This document shows, in pieces, positions 44,420 through 56,989 of a stretch of DNA of 64,000 bases; the stretch's first letter is position 1, and each line of letters begins with the position of its first letter. A program made the translations under genes and the position numbers. The notes under the pieces are model-generated. The model was not told the origin of the DNA. It saw nothing but the letters and a program-made list of their open reading frames with translations, and searched no databases. Source of the stretch: Saururus chinensis (lineage: Eukaryota; Streptophyta; Magnoliopsida; Piperales; Saururaceae); contig CP141147.1 of the NCBI GenBank assembly GCA_035235625.1, forward strand, positions 2,965,001 through 3,029,000. The letters run 5' to 3'.

Positions 44420-47400
44420 TGTAACATTCAAAAATTTTCTAAATTCCTAAAGTTGACCACGTGGAAGTCAGAGTGTTTGCCCCTTTGAATTTCTTGTGAG
44501 AATAACTTACTCAATTGTTAGAATTGGTAGCTTAGTCTGTATGGATAGAACACAGACATAAAGAGCTTTGAAATGCCACCAAGAACGTGCAAATCGGAGT
44601 TCAGATGAGGGAGATAAGACTATTGAAGTTGAACATATCACGCAAGGCCCGTTTATCCAAATTGGAAGCGCAAATTGGTCATTTAAGTCACTCTATGGAC
44701 CCGGTTAATGAAAATGACGGGAATTAGTTTAAGAGGCCCAATTAGGTTGCCTAAGAGAGGTTTGGTTAGCCCAAACCTCTTGGGGATTAGGAACCCTAAT
44801 CCCCTTATTATATAAAGGGTTAATTAGGGCTTTTAGGGGAAGTTTTTGGCCCAGAGGGGAAGAGGGGCCACCGGGGGAGGTTTTTCGTCGGCCATCAATG
44901 GAGGCAGAGAGGAGCATGCGTGAACAGGAGAATGACATAGAGGTAGGATGCTTAGTATTCACCCAATTTTATTTACATCAAATTACTCTCCTAAACAAAT
45001 TAGATGGTTGTAAGCTTAGTTTTATAATTCTATCTGTCTTGAATAATTAACAAAGCACATAGAGAAATTATCATGCACATGTTGTGCAATGATTCCATTC
45101 ACCTTGGTCCGGAGGGCATATGCTTAACATAGTGACATGACCATGCCTAACTGTGGCGACGGGTGATCCAAAGCTTGCCGCCAATGAAGTAGAAACGTAG
45201 GGGAAAAGATGGAGATTCGGGTCTATTTCGCCAGTTACAAATAATTGATTGCTAGCCAGTGGTGGAGCCACCACCGTGGCTTTGGCCACAGGCAGAGCTC
45301 CCCAATGCATGAGCCACAGGTAGAGCTTCCCAATGTAGGAAGCCTTAGCTGCATTCCTCTGTGATCCTCACAGCGCCACTGCACTAGGGTGGGCATGGCT
45401 GCTCACTCGGTGCTAGAAAAGGGGCCGGAATCAGCCCTATTCTACTCCGGTAGGTGGAGTCACTACCAGTTATTTTCACAGATGAAGAGAGAGAACAGAG
45501 AAGAAGCAAAGAAGGGTTTTTCAGGGGATGTCGGAGCGGCACGGTGGACTCCGTCTTTGCCACCCACTGTCCACCAGAAATAATTTCTGCCGAGCACACC
45601 GATGTTGATTTTAGAGATTAAAAAAGAAAAAAAAGGGGGGGGAGGCTTCGGCCTCAGCCAGCCACCGGGTGGCAGCGACGTTAGGCGCATATGAATCACT
45701 GCCAAATAACAATTTGGTGAGGTCCAGCCCTCGCTGCATCATGGGAGTCTGGGGCACTGATGCTAGAGGCTCCCTCGCCTCTTGCAAGATGTGAGGAAGA
45801 TGACCTGCATTGCAGGTCGTAAGGAACAGGTTCGGGTCTTGTGACCTGGACCACATGGTTCAAGACCCCGCCCAGGTCTATTAAAAAAAGGGGGCATTGA
45901 ACCGGGTTCGGTTCAAGAGGCTATAAGTGTTTAAAGAACTTGGAAAATTTTCCAATGGACCTTGAGAGATGTTTGAGTATCTTGACTAAGTTTCATGTTG
46001 GGGAAAAATACTAAAATCTATAAAATAACTATTTTACCCTTGTAGCTAAGTTGTGGTTCACTTACTCGACTTAGGGACTCCAATTCAGAGGCCTATAGGT
46101 GGATTTAAAAATTAAAAAAAATCCAAGTGAGAGTTTAATGTGTACCCTAAATATAAACTAAAATACATAGTTAGGAAAATACTAGTAAATAGATAAAAAA
46201 ACTATTTTGCCCCTAGGGCTTAGGGTAAACCGTCAAGGTCAATTCAAGGTGGTCACGACCTTATTAAATGGAAGCCTCAGGTCCATGACGTTAAGGAATA
46301 CCCTTGAGCTCAATTATGGAACTATTAGAGTTCAAAAAAGCCCTAAATAAAATGATAGAAGTACCCCTTTGAGTGCATCGCCCACATTCGTGTGAATGGA
46401 AGCGTGAGTCAATTTGAGAATGGAGCCTTGGAGAAGTCAATGACATAAAATCAATGGAAGGGTAGTGAGATGACTAGAATGACCCAAGGAAGAGTACCAT
46501 ACACTAGGTAGTAGAATTACCCTAATGCCCTTAGGGGCAGTCTACCCCATTTTCTCTCGAATGGATACCCTAGCCCAAGGATTGTTAGGGGCACCCTAGA
46601 ATAATAAAGATTTTTATATAGAAGGGGTGTGACCAATAGGTGACACGAAGATCTTTATAGTTCATAGTGTCAAAGGAAATGAGGGGAAGAACCCTCATTC
46701 CTAGGGTTTAAGGCAACATATTACACGTATATGCAACGCAGTGCATAGAACTACTAGGGTAGTACATATATAACTTAAATGATGTGTAGGAGTTATTTAC
46801 ATTCATAGGCTTAAATTTGTCTAGCCCTAGCCCTGCAAATGAGTATAATGTGCCTCTATTTATGACTAATGGGCTTGAATCATGTTGGTGTTGTTTGTTA
46901 AGACTTGTGCAAGCCCATGTTATTTATGTTATTTACTCTGATACATGCTTTGGATATTGATTTGTAAGTATTGTATTGCTAAACTGAGATTAATGAAGAT
47001 TAATCAAAAGAGATTAGTTGGATTTGGATTGGGGGGAGAAAATCCAATCAAAATAAAGACTAACATACCCTCAATGGGGTTTGGGACCAGTTCATGGAGT
47101 GAACATGGCCATGACATAGAATCTTACATTGGTTAATGAACCGAGGGTAGTTATGGAAGTTTACCCTAGTCTCATGGAGACTAATAAGGTTTGGGATGTC
47201 CTCTGGGCCATAGCTCATTGGATGAGCTATTTAATGGGCTAATTCGCAATGTGAAGAGGACCCAATTGGTTGGACAAATACTTGACTGGATAAAATTAAT
47301 ATAATTTAAGTTTCGAATGTTTGAGGGAGTCAGTAGTCATAAAGACCTTAAGCTTATATGGGTTACATTATTTATGTCTTTGACCATATTTCTTCAGAGT

Positions 47401-48379
47401 TGGGAGGGTGGAGATTGTGATACTTACACACTTTCTTCACTACCACGACAGTTTGGGTATTGGCCAGTGAGGTATTTACTGCAGGCTTTCCGTAGGTCTT
47501 AACAGGATAATATAGTGAGTACAAAAAGTGGAGTTGCATGAGCATCATGGAAGTCTTGTGTTTCTCCCCAATTTGTGTATATGAGCACAGTTGGGACCCA
47601 TTTCTCCAGATTTGTGGCAAGCTATTGAGAGCCCTGGGATTTGGGTCAAGTTGATGTGTTTGTCTGTCCAAGGATTTAGACAGGGGTATTAATTATTGAA
47701 CAAGGGTTGTGAGATAATTAGACATTGATTAAAAACTATTGATTGTTAATTTGCACAGGTGTAACAATTAAAGGACTTGCATAAAATGTAGGTTGATTGA
47801 AAATACTTAAGCATTGCATGTCTGATGCTATGCTTCTTGAGATACTGTAGTTGCTAGGCAGTACTACTTCTAGATCCAAACTTATTGGAGTAACATTGGA
47901 GATGTTGTCTAATGAGTACATAGGCAACTAACATCGGGTGATGTTAGCCCAATTAGAAAAACTAATGAAACTTTTTGTTATTAAAGGAACTCTTCTCCTA
48001 AGGGTAGAGAGGTTTCGTTGTTGTTGTTTGGTTTAGTTGGTTGTAGGTTCTTTAGGTAAGGACAAATGAGATGAGGACATGTGAGCATGGGATGTAGTTC
48101 CTCATTTATGCAATTTTAGTAAGTGTATCTGTGGCGTAAGAGTCAACTTTGTTATTTATTTTCAAACGGATGTCAGATTTGTACTTAGATGGATGAGCTA
48201 TTCTTTATGGATTATTGAGACATATAATAATATCATATGATTTGATATTTGTATTTGTGAACCCCAGTTATCATGACCTGGATATTTAATCGAATAACTT
48301 GTTGTGCTTTAAGAAAAAAAAATTTGTGATTTACCATTTATGGGTTTTAAAAAGGTTTTTAAAAATCTAGGTCATGATA
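44420..48379 (+). mobile_element. solo LTR (LTR-D), about 4 kb
   Basis: It starts TGTAACATTC and ends GGTCATGATA. The flanks GATAT (44415-44419) and GCTAT (48380-48384) are a 5-bp duplication with one change. A TATA box is at 44811-44817. The 3' part carries the family box GGCAACTAACATC (about 47924). A GC-richer stretch at about 45070-45900 has open frames on the minus strand but no motif I recognise. No gag-pol inside. Confidence 0.68.
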
Positions 48380-48538
48380 GCTATTAACATGAGTTTATTG
48401 CTCCATAGTACCATCATTACCAAACATGTTCGTCAACACGTCAAAATCAACAACAACGGAACTCATCATAAGAGCAACAAGAAAACTAATAATAATAGAT
48501 CAATAATTAATTAAAGACACAAGAATATCACATGAAAA

Positions 48539-50068
48539 TCACATGTGACGCATCCTTCCCTCTTTGAAGAAAACTTTGTCCCCAAAATTTTGTCACTCAC
48601 CAGTAAATAGGTGGGGATAGGCTTTCATGAACTCAGCTTCCACATCCTAAGTCATTTCTTCCAAAACTTGGCTTTTCCAAAGAACTTTCACTATAGGTAT
48701 TTACTTATTCCTCAAAGTTCTTATCCTTCTATCCAAATTCATTACCGAATCTTCCTTGTAGGTAAGATCGTGTTGCAGTTCTATACTTGTCATACCAATC
48801 ACATGAGTAGGATTCAGAATATACTTTTTCAACATTGATACAAAGAAAACATCATGCACATCAACAAGATTAGGAGAGAAGGGGAGTTAGTAGGCTTTTG
48901 GTCCCACTCTTTGAAAATTTTCAATGGTCCAACATACCTTGGACTCAACTTACCTTTCTTACCAAATCTCATTACTCCTTTACGTTAAACTTTCAATAAC
49001 ACAGGATCTCCCACTTCAAATTTCAATTATCTTCTTCTCAAATCAACATATCTCTTTTGTCAATGTTGAGAAATAAGAAGCTTTTGTTTAATGTTTTAAA
49101 TCTTATCCACACATTGATTTATCAATTCTTCGTTAAACAATTGCCTCTTTTTAAATTCATTCCAACTTGTGGGAGAATGACTTCACTGACCATTCAATGC
49201 CTTGAAAGATTCCATGCCGAAATTCTATGTGTGGCAAAAATTCATCCCTATTTCCTTTACATTCTAGTGCACATGGATGAAGTATACCTTCCAAAGTTTG
49301 AATTGTCATTCAAATTGCCCATCTTTTTTAGGATAAAAAGTTGTGTACTAAAATTGCAACTTGGTTCCCAATGCAACTTGTATGTTACTCCAATACCTAG
49401 ATGTACATCGAAGATCTCTATCTAACACATTAGATAATGGTGTTCCATGTGACCTTCCAATTTCTTGAACATATAACTTTGCTAAAGTTTTGGGTGTTCG
49501 AGTCCATCTTATATGCAAGAAGTGGGCAAATGTGGTTAATCTATTTACCACCACCCATATAGCATCATTCTTCCTTTTTAGACAATACCACAACAAAATC
49601 CATCATTATGTTCTCCCATTTCCATTATAGAATCTCAAGGGGACTAAGGGTTCCCACTAGTCATTGATGTTCTGCTTTCACTTGTTCACAAGTCAAACAA
49701 TTAGATACATTATTCTCAATACGTTCCACCAAAATCCATCATTCAAATCTCTATGTATTTTAGTTCCTCCTGGGTAGAAAATATTTTGAGAATGATGGGA
49801 GGTTTCAAACAATTCTTTCTTTAACCCTTCATTAGTAGGACCAACTAACCAATTTCTAAACCTTATTCCTCCATTTGATCCCTTCAGGAAATCTTTCATT
49901 ACTTCCAATTTCTGAACTTCCTCATCCAAAAGTTGTGTTTTAAAAATCCTTTATATGATGTGAGAATCTTAAAATTATAACATTCGTTTCCCTTTCTTAG
50001 TATATCTTCAATATGTAGCTCAACCAACTTATTAATTAAATCTCATTCTTCAACATAAACCCCACAAC
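48539..50068 (-). pseudogene. Del/Tekay integrase and chromodomain
   Basis: The minus strand from about 49600 reads DAIWVVVNRLTTFAHFL, LAKLYVQEIGRSHGTP and NVLDRDLRCTSRYW, the integrase core with its second catalytic Asp. A C-terminal domain follows (GRSCVIESLT, KSKVCWTIENFQRVGPKAY). At 48760-48600 comes the chromodomain (RRIRTLRNK, IPIVKVLWKSQVLEEMT, EAEFMKAYPHLF), with the frame ending at the TGA at 48541-48539. Several in-frame stops are present. The upstream zinc-binding part is cut off by the insertion at 50074. Confidence 0.82.
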
Positions 50069-51767
50069 CACAATGTAACGCCCCGACCCATGCCAGGGCC
50101 CACAAAATCTCTAATAAAAAATTTTCTTCCTTAAACTAGGAATCATCGTCTGTGTGCGAGAGGTACAACATTCGTCTACACACTACGGAGCTTCAAGGCT
50201 TCCCCGTATGTAAACTTAGGTTGTAACAATCATTTACACACAACAAAGCTTCATAGTTCATCTCGTGTAAAACAGAATAAAACATATATTTATAATTAAT
50301 TTAGATCGGGCCAATGTTGCCTTGCCGTTGGTTGCCTATGTACGTATTGGATAACAATCATGATATTAAACTAATACGATTGGATCCGAACGTAGTTCTG
50401 CCTAACGGCTATTACATACATCAAGCATCACAAAACCATATATGTTAAAATACGTATATACTAATATTCAATCAGAGTTATACAAATCCTCATCATATAT
50501 CAGAGTCAAGCAGAAGTTCATAAATCAACAAAATCACACATCTCGCTCTATCAGAGAGCGGGATTAAAACCACATACACATGTCTCGCTCCATTACTGAG
50601 TCGAGACCGCACGCACACCACATGTCTCGCTCTACCCTAGAGCAAGACGGAACATAAACATATCACATCAAAGCATAGCAGATTAGAACACAAAGGATCA
50701 TGGCATAGCACACATCCTAATTTAGCACATGTAGCTCTATAATTTAAACGGGAGGTCAAAAATGCTTACTCCCCTCATGTCTCATAAGGTAGCGGTATTC
50801 GCAGTTGCTCGTTCCTTCTGGGCATCCTCCCCTTAGGATCAAGAGGCAGTGGATGGAGACTCTTCTAGCCTTCATATGTTCCTCGCCTTGCATCGGAAGA
50901 CAATGCACTGATGCTCCCTTTCCTGGAGACTCTTCTCGTTTTCTGCGCCCTTGGGCGACGGACAGAACTTCCCCTACTTGGGGATGTTCCTCACACTTTG
51001 TGGCCCTTCGGTGGAGGGTAGAGCCTTCCCTACTTTGGGCCACCTTTCTTGATTTGGCCTGGTGACGGAGGACGGAATCCCCTATTGTTCCTCGCCTCTT
51101 TTTCTTTATTCAGTGCTCGAGGATGATGGGCAGGACCTCTCCTTGTCTCGAGGTGTTTCCTCCTCATACGATCACCAACTCAAAGAAAGAACCCATTTCA
51201 TTGCATAGAGCATGCTCAATTTAGTCCAGAATGCCTCTTGAACAGATTAAATCGGAGTTAGGACGCTTAGAAACAGATAAAAAGAAGTTTGTCGGTGCTC
51301 GAGGACAACGGGCAGAACTTCTCCTTGTCTTTGGGCATTTCCTCCTTATATGGTCTCCAACTTAAAGAAAGGACCCCTCCATCACGTAGAGCACATTTGA
51401 TTCACTTAAGAACAGCTCTTGAACGGCCTTAATCGGACTCAAAATGCTCAAAAACAGAGAAAATCTAGTTTTGGTTGAAAAATGTGCCGAAATCGCAGCG
51501 CCGCGGGTTTCGGGTCAAACGCATGTACCTTTCTACCCCGGATTAGGATTCGCGCGTTCTTGGTACCATTGGCCTCGTATTGATGAACCCTTCAATACCA
51601 ACCCACGTAAAGTAATATATCGTGCTCTTTCCAAGTGGGTCCTGCCTAAATTATACGCTTCCCGAGGTCATAACTTTCAGTCCTGACCTCCGTTTCGTGC
51701 ATTCTTTGAATCGTTACACTCGTTTCTTCGAGATCTACTCATATACGGAGGTTTTAAGCTTTGAAAC

Positions 51768-53810
51768 TGTAACGACCCATTTTTCGGTTACGCTTAACCC
51801 GGGAGGGTTAAGGGTAATTCGGTAATTTAAGATTAATGTTAATGGGTTTCATTAGATAAAATACTCATAGCCAAGTAGAGCTTAGCATAACGAGCATAAT
51901 GATTCAAAGAACGTGCGAAACGGAGGTCGGGACCGGAAGTTACGATCTCGACGAGCGTAGAAAATAGGTGGGACCTACTTAGAAATAGTGTGATTTGCTA
52001 CTTTAAGTGGGTTTATATCGAAGGGCTCATCGATACAAGTCCATCGGTACCAAGAACGCGCGAATCCGAATCCGGGGTAGGAAGTTGCGCACGTTTGAAG
52101 TTTTATAATAAAAAAAAAATAAAAGAAAATGGCGCGCGGCGCGCGATTGGCACTTGCCGCAGCACGGATCGGCGCGAGCCGGTGCAAGCCGGCATGCAGT
52201 TGCAAAACCGCGTGCGCCCGCGGTAACGCGGGCGCGGCGTTTCCGCGGCGCGGGCGCGACCCGCGTAACGCGCGGGAATGGGTCTTGAACGGCCTTAATC
52301 GGCTTCAGAACGGTCAGAAAGGGGGTGAGAGAAAATCTGGTGAAAAAATGAAAGGAAAGGGGTTTAAATAGGCCCCGAGCCGCCGAAACCGCAGCGCCGC
52401 GCCGCCAAAACCGGCGGCGCCGCGGTTTCGGCGGCTCGGGGCCTATTTAAACCCCTTTCCTTTCATTTTTTCACCAGATTTTCTCTCACCCCCTTTCTGA
52501 CCGTTCTGAAGCCGATTAAGGCCATTCAAGACCCATTCCCTACTAAATCGAGCGTGCTCTACGTGATGGAGGGGTCCTTTCTTCGATTCGGAGACCGTAT
52601 AAGGAAGAAATGCCTCGAGACAAGGAGAGGTTCTGCCCGAGCACCGACAAACTTCTTTCTCCCCGTTCTTAAGCATCCTAACTCCGATTTAGTCCATCCA
52701 AGAGGCGTTCTTGACTAAATTAAGTATGTTCTACGCGATGGAGAGGTCTGTTCTTTGATTCAGCAACCGTATAAGGAGGAAATGCCCCAAGACAAGGAGA
52801 GGCTCCGCCTGTTATCCTCGAGCACCGAACAAGAAATATGGGCCCGAAGCAAGATGGGGTACTGTCCGAAGTTGTTGGGCTACATCATGAGAAGTAATCC
52901 AGAGTATGGGAGGTTCTGTCCGCTGCTCATTGCACAGAAAACAAGAAGAGTCTCCGGTAAGGAGAACGTTATACGTAGTCTTTCGACACAAGACCAAGAA
53001 CGTATGGAGGCTAGAGGAAGCTCCGTCTATATCTTCGGATCTGAAGGGGAGGATGCTCATACGAGCAACTCCTCATATCGCTACCTTACGAGACATGAGG
53101 GCAGTAAGCTTTTCTAATCTCCTATTTTAATTATAGAATGATGTGTGTGCTATGCTTTGATCCATATGCTTGATGTATGCTTATATGTCATGATGTACGC
53201 TTATATGTCTTGATGTGATGTCTTGCCCTAGGGTAGAGCAAGACGTGTGATGTGTGTGTCCGGACTCGGCTCAGTGATAGAGCGAGTCGGTTGATGTGCT
53301 CTGTCTCGATTCAGTAATGGAGCGAGATATGTGTATGTGATTTTGATCCCGCTCTGTGGTAGAGCGAGATGTACGATTCTATTAATTTATTAACTTCCGC
53401 TTGACTTCGATATATGACGAGTTTTTGTATACTTTCGATTAAATATTCGGAGATACGTATGTTATACGATTTTGCGATGCTTGTTGTGTGTAGTAGCCAT
53501 TAGGCAGAACTACGTTCGGGTCCGATCGTATTGGAATAATATCTAATATGTACGTAGGCAACCAACGGCAAGGCAACGTTGGCCCGATCCAAATCACTAT
53601 AAATAATATGTTTTATTCTGTTTTACACGCGACGAACTATGAAGCTTCGTTGTGTGTTACAACCTAAGTCTATGTACGAGGAAGCATTAAGCTCCGTAGT
53701 GCGTAGGCGAACGTTGTACCTCTCGCACTCAGACAATGATTCCTGGCTTAAGGAAAATTTCAAATTCCTATCAGTGATTTTGTGGGCCCGGCTTGGGTCG
53801 GGTCGTTACA
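51768..53810 (+). mobile_element. inner solo LTR (LTR-F), inserted in LTR-E
   Basis: It begins TGTAACGACCC, ends GGGTCGTTACA, and is flanked by GAAAC on both sides (51763-51767, 53811-53815). Length 2043 bp, the same as LTR-A. It is the best-preserved family member: near-perfect inverted termini and a very CpG-rich stretch (52130-52280), which suggests recent insertion. It contains a 267-bp palindrome (52274-52540) and a direct repeat of about 172 bp starting at 52555 and 52727. Confidence 0.88.
52274..52540. repeat. 267-bp palindrome in LTR-F
   Basis: The left arm (about 52274-52392) is the reverse complement of 52423-52540, with one mismatch seen (AACGG against AATGG). The loop of about 30 nt is CG-rich. 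The arms include the TTTAAATAGG promoter-like box, so a TATA-like element is present in both directions. The right arm corresponds to single-copy sequence in LTR-E (51400-51520 reversed), so the left arm is the added copy. Confidence 0.92.
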
Positions 53811-53898
53811 GAAACCCTCTAAAATTTATCTCAAAATTATCTAATTAGGCCTAACCCTTTAGGTTAGACGTAATCGAAAAACAAGTCGTTACACACAA

Positions 53899-56893
53899 CC
53901 TCCATCTTCCTACTCAAGGCATCCACCACCACTTTGGATTTATCGGGGTATTAAGAAATGGTAAAATTGTAATCCTTTAAATATTTTAACTACAACCTTT
54001 ATCTCATATTCTAATCCTTTTGAGATAAAATATATTATAAAATTTGGTGATTTGTAAAGACATGAAAAGTTACCCCATAGAGATAATGCCTCCAAATTTC
54101 TAAAGGAAACACCACTACAACCAATTATAGATCATGTGTTTGATAGTTTTCTTCATGTATTTGTAGTTTCCTAGAAGCATAAGCAACTACTTTTCTATTT
54201 TGCATCAACATATATCTAAGTCCCTTCTTCGAGGCATCACTATAAAGCATGAAACACTATTCTCTTTTTTGGTAATGACAAAACTAGAGCAGTAGTGAGT
54301 TTTTCTTTTAGCTTTTGGATTAGATGATAATTCTTCTATAAACCTTCTATAATATCATGTCATTTCAAGGAAACTCCTCACTTCCATCGCAATCCTTGGC
54401 CTCTCCCAATTCAAGACTGCTTCTACCTTTGTAGGGTAGACCAACACACGTTCTTTTGAAATAATATGCCATAAGAAATTAATGCTCTTCATCCAAAAAT
54501 CACACTTACTAATCTTTGCATAAATTTGGTGTTTGCAAAGCACAAGTAATTCTCTTAAACGAACTCCATGCTCTTCGATTGAGGTTGAATAAATAAATAT
54601 ATCATCAATAAAAACTATAACAAATTTATCTAATGCAAATCCATAAATGTGGTTAATTGAATCCATAAATGTTGTCGGGCAATGGTGAGTCCAAAAGACA
54701 TCACCAAGAACTCATAATGACCATACCTTGTCCGGAAGATGGTCTTAGAAATATCTTTCTCTTCAATCTTCAATTGGTGATTATCGGATCTTAAATCAAT
54801 CCGAGAGAACATCTTCACCGCTTGTAATTGGTCAAACAAATCATCAATTCAAGGTATAGGTATTTATTTTTTATGGTGACTTGATTAATCATTTTACAAT
54901 CAATACACAACCTCATTGACCCACCATTTTTTCTTAACAAAAAGTATTGGAGAACCCCATGGTGAAACACTATGTCTAAACAACCCCTTTTGTAGCAATT
55001 CTTGGAGTCTTAAATTCCTTTAACTCTATAGGAGCCATCTAATAAGGAGTCTTAGAAATAGGTAAGGTACTAGGAATTAATTTTATGGTGAAGCCTACTC
55101 CCCTCATTGGATGTAAAGCTGGTAATTCTTCTAGAAAGACATCCAAATATTCTCTTACTATCAGAATCCCCTCTAACTTGAACTTCTTTTGACCTATCTC
55201 CACTACACTAGCCAAAAAAGTAATACATCCTTTTGATATTACTCTTTGTGCTCTTGTAGCATAGACAACAATAGAATTATCTTTTTCAATTATTCCTTGG
55301 CTTTTTATTGTTCTATCTCTAGGTAAACACAAGTCTATCTTATGCAACTTACAATCTATCACTGCATTGTAAGCTGAAAACCAGTCCATACTCAAGATAA
55401 TGTCATAATCTACCATCTCTAGGATTAGTAGAACAACAAACAAAGTCCTTCCTCCCAAATCTAATGATGCACCCTTCAAAAATTCATACACTATGATCAC
55501 TTTTCCTAGTGAAGTGAACCCAACAAATAGTACATCTAATCTACTCTTAGGATGTTTCAGATCCTCAACAAACACTTTCGAGATGAATAAATGTGGTGCA
55601 CCATGGTCATATAAAATTCTAGCTAATTAATTAAAGATTGGGAGTGTGCCTTCCAAAACAATGTTGTCCTTTGCATCCCAATAGTCAAAGTAAAAACTCG
55701 CGCACTAGTCCTCTTTCTCTCATCATCACTTAGATTTCCTTAAAGCCTTTGAGGACAATAATGAGCCACATGGCCAAGCTGCTTGTAAGTGTAGCATAGC
55801 TTGATCTCTCTTTCACAAGTCTTGCCCAAATGAATTTTCCCACACAGCCCGCACTTCCATTCAACCTTGTTACTCTCAAATGAGACAAAATTTATTCATC
55901 AAATTTTTATCATCATTCACTTGTTTGAAAGGCTAATTATCATTCGTAATACTGCCTTTACTCTTATTATCTCTTCTTCTTCCAAATTTTTTGTTTTGAT
56001 CAGTATCCTTTGTAGGCACTCAAGATCAATTAAAATCTTCCACCAAAATGGAGGCTTGGGCCACAACATCTGCAAATGAGATGGGTCTTGAAGCTAACAT
56101 CTTGGACCTCAACTTATTCTTTAAGCCCCACTCAAAGTGTTACACTTTCTTATTTCCTATAGGGAGAACGTGTTGGGCGAACCGCTAAAGTTGAATAAAT
56201 TTATTCTCATACTAGATTATAGATAGATCTTTCTACTAGAGATCAAGGAACTCCATCTCTTTATGTCTCCGAATTTGAGGAGGAAAATATTGCATATTGA
56301 ATGCTTCCAAGAATTCCACCCACATGACCAATTCTTTGTCTATGTACAATGAATTTCATACCATCTTCCACTAGAAGAAAGCTTCTCTATTTATAACAAA
56401 GGGAACCATGCTCACCTTATGGCTAGGCTTCATCAACATAGCTTCAAGTTATTTAATTCTTCAATCCACTTTGCAACCTCCTTCGATTCACCTTCTTCAT
56501 TAAAAGCTGGAGTAACCTTTCCAATGTAGCGGAGCTAACATTCTCATTTCCGACTTTCTCTTTCTCTTTAAGGTTGTTCAATTCAACATGGGCATGAAGC
56601 TGAGTTTGGATAGCCAGAATTTAGGCTTTAAGGCTTTGAGTCATGTTATGAAACATCCTCATCATCTTTGTAGGAGTCATGGTAGTCACGACGACTATCA
56701 ACAAAGATGCAAAAGAGCTATTTCCATGGTTCCCTTGTGGCACACCCCTAGCCAATATAGGTGTCACAGTTGCAGCAGTAGCAACTACATTCATAAATGC
56801 AAATTCTTTAGCCTTGTTTTGCTCCGCTGTCGCTTGCCTCATTTGGTTTGAGGTGTTGGGTGTCATTGAGTTCTGTAAGTCAGAGGTACACAC
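53899..56893 (-). pseudogene. Del/Tekay gag, protease, RT and RNase H
   Basis: From the ATG at 56893 the minus strand encodes a Met/Thr-rich gag N-terminus. Near 55865-55745 come two zinc knuckles (CGLCGKIHLGKTC and CYTYKQLGHVAHYC). The protease at about 55620-55300 has DHGAPHLFIS, where D-S-G would be expected. RT spans about 55150-54360, with VFIDDIFIYS (the YxDD box as FIDD) at about 54620-54590 and CDFWMKSINFLWHIIS after it. The RNase H end, KSKVVVDALSRKMEVV, lies at about 53945-53900, directly before the CACAA duplication. Several stops separate these pieces. Confidence 0.85.
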
Positions 56894-56979
56894 TAAGTTA
56901 GTACTTTTACCCCATCCAATCCTTTACAATTGTAATACACTATGTTGTCAGACATGTAGACTAATTAAACCTTGTTCTG

Positions 56980-56987
56980 TGATACCA
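56980..56987 (-). other. primer-binding site of the Del/Tekay element
   Basis: The minus strand has TGGTATCA followed by CAGAACAAGG, at the inner end of the 5' LTR. It keeps the eight core bases of the tRNA-Met site. Confidence 0.65.
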
Positions 56988-56989
56988 AG

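Larger units (their letters stand above)
50074..53893 (-). mobile_element. outer solo LTR (LTR-E), inserted in pol and itself interrupted
   Basis: The two outer ends are TGTAACG at 50074 and CGTTACA at 53893. CACAA lies immediately outside both (50069-50073, 53894-53898), a perfect target duplication within the Del/Tekay pol. LTR sense is the minus strand: it starts at 53893, runs about 80 bp, is interrupted by LTR-F, and resumes at 51767 down to 50074. Its own length is about 1.77 kb. It shows the family boxes (AACGAGTGTAACGA, GCAACCAACGGCAAGGCAAC) on the minus strand. Confidence 0.85.

Noticed and set aside
52129-52676. Two frames with the same C-terminus (NGLNRLQNGQKGG) on opposite strands, as if a repeated peptide
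   Set aside because: They are the two arms of the 267-bp palindrome.
53811-53893. Treating 53810 as the outer end of the 50-53.8 kb inverted structure
   Set aside because: GAAAC flanks 51768-53810 exactly, while CACAA flanks 50074-53893; the last 80 bp is the start of the outer LTR.
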